Part shown: positions 6,942 through 10,041 of the stretch, one piece after another | How the letters are laid out: the number at the start of each line of letters is the position of its first letter | Numbering within the stretch: the stretch's first letter is position 1 | Source: Actinomycetes bacterium | GTDB lineage: Bacteria; Actinomycetota; Actinomycetes; Actinomycetales; Dermabacteraceae | Direction: 5' to 3' | DNA length: 10,041 bases | NCBI GenBank assembly: GCA_023389045.1 | Contig: JAEWEZ010000174.1 | Span: 1 to 10,041 of the forward strand | Notes under the pieces: generated by a model | Database searches by the model: none | Seen by the model: the letters and a program-made list of their open reading frames with translations, nothing else | Told to the model about the DNA's origin: nothing | Translations under genes and position numbers: made by a program

Positions 6942-7537
6942 CGGGTCTCCTCCTGTGTTCTGCTCTGCTGGGCGTCATTGTTCTGGCCCGACGGGTTAGG
7001 GGCCGACAGGTTGGGTGCCGACGGGGCGGGTGCCGACGGGGCGGGAGCTTCGCGGCCCTCGCCCTCTCGCGTCCAGTCCCCGCTCTTACCACCGGACTTC
7101 GCCAGCACCTGCACCTTTTCAATGCTCGCGAGGTGATCAACGGCTTTGATCATGTCGTAGACGGTCAGGGCCGCCACGCTCGCCGCAGTGAGCGCTTCCA
7201 TCTCCACACCCGTCACCCCGCGGGTGCGCACCCGCGCGGTGATCTCCACGCGATCCTCGACCGGGATCAGGTCAATCTCCACCCCGGAGATGGGGAGCGG
7301 ATGGCATAGCGGGATCAAATCGGGGGTGCGTTTAGCCCCGAGGATCCCGGCGATGCGGGCCACCGGCAGGGCTTCCCCCTTGGGGAGGTTGCCCTCGGCG
7401 ATGCGTGCGACCACATCGGCGCGGGTGCGCAAAGTCGCCTGGGCGGTGGCTTCACGGCTCGTGACCTGCTTGTCGGTCACATCGACCATGTGGGCGGAAC
7501 CGTCGGCCCGGACATGGCTGAGGTCCTGGGCGTTCAC
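6938..7537 (-). CDS. moaC: MoaC, cyclic pyranopterin monophosphate synthase, with repeat tail
   Basis: MoaC turns the MoaA product 3',8-cyclo-7,8-dihydro-GTP into cyclic pyranopterin monophosphate. Motifs MVDVTDKQVTSREA (17-30), KGEALPVARIAGILGAKRT (53-71), LIPLCHPLPI (74-83), GVTGVEMEALTAASVAALTVYDMIK (107-131) and LAKSGGKSGDW (146-156) cover the full active site, including Asp128 and Lys131 of the conserved DMIKA block. The normal protein would end near residue 160; here about 40 further residues follow, including PAPSA/PNLSA/PNPSG repeats (about 166-184) and a Gln/Asn/Glu-rich end. The GTG start overlaps the moeA stop by 4 nt. The tail is probably disordered and its role, if any, is unknown. 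Confidence 0.96.
   Translation of the reverse strand: MNAQDLSHVRADGSAHMVDVTDKQVTSREATAQATLRTRADVVARIAEGNLPKGEALPVARIAGILGAKRTPDLIPLCHPLPISGVEIDLIPVEDRVEITARVRTRGVTGVEMEALTAASVAALTVYDMIKAVDHLASIEKVQVLAKSGGKSGDWTREGEGREAPAPSAPAPSAPNLSAPNPSGQNNDAQQSRTQEETR
6986..7045. repeat. four 15-bp tandem repeats within the moaC 3' end
   Basis: Four adjacent 15-base units are visible: GCCCGACGGGTTAGG, GGCCGACAGGTTGGG and two identical TGCCGACGGGGCGGG copies. Read on the minus strand each encodes a five-residue P-[AN]-[PL]-S-[AG] block. Unit length is a multiple of three, so gain or loss of copies would keep the moaC frame and leave the downstream coupled gene in register. Confidence 0.85.
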
Positions 7538-8784
7538 AGCAGGCCCGCCGGCAGCAGGATCGTCTCAAGCAGATCCCCGTCGTTCACGCTCTCCACCCCG
7601 ATCGGAACCAGGGCAAGGGCATCGCAGCGGGCCATGCCGCCGATCAGGTGGGAGGAGGGTCCGCCCACGAAACGTAACCGCCCGTCGGTCAGGATCCGTG
7701 CCCTGCGGTACTGATCCTTACCGGCCGGGGAAGCTTCGGGGGCGTCCAGCACCACCGGTAGACACATGCGCTGGCGCGGGGCGGCGCCGAGTGCGGGGCG
7801 CAGGATCACCTCGCAGCTCATCAAGGCCGAGACCGGGTTTCCGGGAACCGCGATCCACGGCACCCGTGCACCGTTCACGCTCACCGTGCCAATGCCTTGC
7901 GGCCCGCCGGGCTGCATGGCGATCGCGGTGAAGGTCAGTTCCGCCTCGGGATGCTCGGCGGCGTGACGCACCGGTTCCATCGCACCCTTGGACACGCCCC
8001 CGGAGGTCACGATCAGCTCGGCGCCGTCCTCGCGCACGGCCGACTGCACCACCGCGAGAAGTTCCTCGGCGTCATCGGGAACAACCGCGATCCGCACCAC
8101 CTCGGCACCGGCGGCGGTGAGGGCCGCGGCCAGGCCCGGGCCGTTAGCGTCAAAAGCGGCACCCGGGGCGAGGTCTCCCCCGGCCGGATCGGTGACCTCG
8201 CTGCCGGTGGAGATCACGGCGCAGCGCACGGGCGCGGCCACATCCACATCGGTGATGCCGCAGGCCGCCAGATGCGAAATGCGGGCGGGGGTGAGCACAT
8301 CGCCTTCGCGCAGCACGGTGTCCCCGGCTTCGGTGTCGGAGCCGCGGCGGCGCACGAACCGCCCGCTCTCGATCACGGTCGGGGTCAGACGCACAGCCTC
8401 GCCCTCGGCGGCAAAGCGCCCGTCGGCCGCTTCCTCCACCGGAACGATCTGGTCGGCACCCTCGGGAACCGGCGCCCCGGTCATGATGGCGGCCGCGGTG
8501 CCCGGCTCAAGACGCCCAATGCCGCTGCCGGCGGCGATCATCGCGGCGGGGGCGAGCTGCACCTCCTGCCCGGCGGCGGTGAGATCGGCCCCGGCCACGG
8601 CATACCCGTCCATCTGGGAGTTATCTGCGGAGGGCACGTCGACAAGGGCGCGGCGGGGCGCGGTCGCGATACGGCCCAGAGCGGCCGGCCCCAGCGGGAC
8701 AACCTCGCTGCGGCGGATCGCGGCGAGCAGGGCGCTGGCATCGGCCACATGCTCGGCGAGCAGGGCGCGCTGGGCGGGGCTCAT
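7534..8784 (-). CDS. moeA: MoeA, molybdopterin molybdenumtransferase
   Basis: This 416-residue enzyme inserts molybdate into adenylylated molybdopterin to make molybdenum cofactor. Domain landmarks are DNSQMDGYA (54-62), MTGAPVPEGAD (101-111), the MPT-binding domain with CAVISTGSEV (188-197), TSGGVSKGAMEP (260-271) and VPGNPVSA (313-320), then a C-terminal beta domain. Where E. coli MoeA has two lysines in a PGKP motif, this protein reads MQPGGPQGIG (290-299). The start at 8784 is chosen because GGAAGGAA precedes it at about 8 nt; in-frame ATG/GTG codons upstream (to 8847) would add residues crossing the presumed promoter. It is the first gene of the minus-strand Moco operon, divergent from moaA. 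Confidence 0.95.
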   Translation of the reverse strand: MSPAQRALLAEHVADASALLAAIRRSEVVPLGPAALGRIATAPRRALVDVPSADNSQMDGYAVAGADLTAAGQEVQLAPAAMIAAGSGIGRLEPGTAAAIMTGAPVPEGADQIVPVEEAADGRFAAEGEAVRLTPTVIESGRFVRRRGSDTEAGDTVLREGDVLTPARISHLAACGITDVDVAAPVRCAVISTGSEVTDPAGGDLAPGAAFDANGPGLAAALTAAGAEVVRIAVVPDDAEELLAVVQSAVREDGAELIVTSGGVSKGAMEPVRHAAEHPEAELTFTAIAMQPGGPQGIGTVSVNGARVPWIAVPGNPVSALMSCEVILRPALGAAPRQRMCLPVVLDAPEASPAGKDQYRRARILTDGRLRFVGGPSSHLIGGMARCDALALVPIGVESVNDGDLLETILLPAGLL

Positions 8785-8820
8785 CGGTGGCTTCCTTCCG
8801 GGAGGGTTCGGATGCATCCC

Positions 8821-8826
8821 AGTATG
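8821..8826 (-). promoter_or_regulatory. candidate -10 for the moeA-moaC-mog-moaE operon
   Basis: Minus-strand CATACT (4 of 6 consensus bases) would start a transcript near 8814 with a leader of about 30 nt before the chosen moeA start. No convincing -35 hexamer is visible. It supports the downstream start at 8784 rather than 8847. Confidence 0.32.
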
Positions 8827-8875
8827 GCCGCTCACGTCTGAGGGCACGACGGGTGCTTATGGAAGGCAGGCCGCC

Positions 8876-8881
8876 TATCCT
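8876..8881 (+). promoter_or_regulatory. candidate -10 for moaA
   Basis: TATCCT fits the TAnnnT pattern and would give a start near 8888, 36 nt before the moaA ATG. A poor -35-like TGCTTA (8854-8859) sits 16 bp upstream, so the promoter may depend on an activator. Confidence 0.4.
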
Positions 8882-8890
8882 GGTTCGACG

Positions 8891-8905
8891 CCCGGAGCTT
8901 CCGGG
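8891..8905. promoter_or_regulatory. 15-bp inverted repeat in the moaA leader
   Basis: CCCGGA and TCCGGG flank GCT, forming a perfect inverted repeat right after the inferred moaA start point and 4 nt before the GGAGG-containing region. It could be an operator or a small RNA hairpin near the ribosome site. It is too small for a known molybdenum cofactor riboswitch. Confidence 0.3.
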
Positions 8906-8923
8906 TGGGACGGAGGAAGCACG

Positions 8924-10024
8924 ATGAGTCCACGCCGTGTGGCGCTGGGCATGCCGCGCCCCCGCATCATCGACGAGACGGCGCCGAGCCTGCCCGATGT
9001 CTCCACACGCCCCGATACCCCGGCCCTGCGGGACCGTTACGGGCGTGAGGCAACCGATCTGCGCCTGTCCCTGACTGACTTCTGCAATCTGCGCTGCACC
9101 TACTGCATGCCCGCCCAGGGCCTGGAGTTCCTGCGCAAAGACCAAACCCTCAGCACCGCCGAGGTGGTGCGCCTGGTGCGGATCGGCGTGGAGCGCCTCG
9201 GGGTGGAGCAGGTGCGTTTCACCGGCGGTGAGCCGCTCACCCGTCCCGACCTGCCAGACATCATTGCCGGGGTTGCCGCCCTGACGCCCCGCCCCGATAT
9301 TTCGCTCACGACCAATGCGATTGGCCTGGATACCCGCGCCGCATCCCTGCGCGCCGCCGGCCTGAACCGCATCAACGTCTCCCTGGACACGGTGGTTCCC
9401 GAGACCTTCGCGGTGATGGCCCGTCGGCCCCTCCTCCATCGCGTGCTGGACGGGATCGACGGAGCGCGCGCCGCCGGCCTGCATCCCATCAAGATCAATG
9501 CCGTGCTGCTGCCCGGGGTCAATGACCGCGAACTCCCGCAACTTCTGGCCTGGTGCCTGGATCGGGATCTGCAACTGCGGGTGATCGAGCAGATGCCGCT
9601 GGATGCCGATCGGATCTGGGACCGCACCTCGATGGTCACCGCCGCGGATATGCATGCGATGCTCGCCCCGTACTGGGACCTCTCCACCGTGCAGGAGCCG
9701 CGCGATGGCGCCCCCGCGGAACTCTTTGAGGTGCGCGATCGCGGCACGGGCCGTTACCGCGGCCGGGTGGGCATCATCGCCTCGGTCACCCGTCCCTTCT
9801 GCGGGGACTGCCGCCGCACCCGCGTCACCGCGGAGGGTCGCGTGCGCACCTGTTTGTTCTCGCGGGAAGAAACGGACCTGCGGGGGGCGCTGCGTTCGGG
9901 GGCCGACGACGACGCAATCGCCGATATTTGGCGCGCCGCCCATTGGGGCAAGAAGGCCGGGCATGGGATGGACCGGGCCGACTTCACCCAGCCGGATCGC
10001 CCGATGAGCGCGATCGGCGGCTAA
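8924..10024 (+). CDS. moaA: MoaA, GTP 3',8-cyclase
   Basis: This 366-residue radical SAM enzyme performs the first step of molybdenum cofactor synthesis, cyclising GTP to 3',8-cyclo-7,8-dihydro-GTP. The SAM-binding cluster motif is CNLRCTYC (Cys54, 58, 61), followed by FTGGEPLTR (99-107). The second, GTP-binding cluster is formed by Cys293, Cys296 and Cys310 (FCGDCRRTR...RTCLF). The protein ends in Gly-Gly (SAIGG), the C-terminal pair needed for MoaA activity. The ATG at 8924 has GGAGG 7-8 nt upstream and places about 44 residues before the core strand DLRLSLTDFC. Reading frames further upstream are open only because they lie antisense to moeA. It diverges from moeA. Confidence 0.97.
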   Translation: MSPRRVALGMPRPRIIDETAPSLPDVSTRPDTPALRDRYGREATDLRLSLTDFCNLRCTYCMPAQGLEFLRKDQTLSTAEVVRLVRIGVERLGVEQVRFTGGEPLTRPDLPDIIAGVAALTPRPDISLTTNAIGLDTRAASLRAAGLNRINVSLDTVVPETFAVMARRPLLHRVLDGIDGARAAGLHPIKINAVLLPGVNDRELPQLLAWCLDRDLQLRVIEQMPLDADRIWDRTSMVTAADMHAMLAPYWDLSTVQEPRDGAPAELFEVRDRGTGRYRGRVGIIASVTRPFCGDCRRTRVTAEGRVRTCLFSREETDLRGALRSGADDDAIADIWRAAHWGKKAGHGMDRADFTQPDRPMSAIGG

Positions 10025-10041
10025 GCCGCTCGCGCGCCGCC

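Noticed and set aside
7988..8923. A 312-residue N-terminal extension of MoaA that stays open upstream
   Set aside because: It lies antisense to moeA, is rich in Ser/Ala/Arg with no domain, and the ATG at 8924 has a strong ribosome site and gives the normal MoaA length.
8621..9964. A 447-codon minus-strand open frame opposite moaA
   Set aside because: MoaA has every expected cluster cysteine and a proper start; the antisense product is low-complexity and family-free.

Overview
The window is a stretch of high-GC chromosome that reads as core genome. Gene content and style point to an actinobacterium: CIRCE operators with CTGGCACTC/GAGTGCCAG-type half-sites, strong AAGGAGG ribosome sites, frequent GTG starts, GTGA/ATGA stop-start overlaps, and a MoeA of the 'SGGVSKGA.EP' type. 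A member of the Micrococcales is a reasonable guess, but nothing here fixes the genus. I see no rRNA, tRNA, insertion sequence, CRISPR array or phage gene.

Left part (1-2073). A two-gene minus-strand unit encodes a small membrane protein with a bacterial PH-like domain and then an RluA-family pseudouridine synthase, coupled by a 4-nt GTGA overlap. A doubtful gene start may run off the left edge. A 311-base gap separates this unit from groEL. It holds the promoter of the membrane-protein gene and a perfect 19-bp hairpin with a UUCG loop, the likely groEL terminator.

Middle (2074-4749). The groES-groEL operon is on the minus strand, with two CIRCE operators placed around its promoter, so repression by HrcA is expected. 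GroEL ends in a short charged tail instead of the Gly-Met or His-rich tails common in the family. Diverging from it is a 58-residue orphan protein with a His-rich patch, followed by a clear rho-independent-type terminator. The 452-base region between the groES and orphan start codons holds the operators and several inverted repeats.

Right part (4832-10024). A CpdA-like metallophosphoesterase (minus strand) is preceded by six copies of a degenerate 12-bp tandem repeat. Next comes a molybdenum cofactor locus: moeA-moaC-mog/moaB-moaE on the minus strand, each junction a 4-nt overlap, diverging from moaA on the plus strand. MoaA and MoaC make cyclic pyranopterin monophosphate. MoaE (with MoaD, not encoded here) adds the dithiolene sulfurs. 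The Mog/MoaB and MoeA proteins adenylylate molybdopterin and insert molybdate. MoaC carries an unusual repeat-encoded C-terminal tail.

I found no convincing new multi-gene system. The best candidates for new biology are the small His-rich protein opposite groESL and the repeat-bearing segments.
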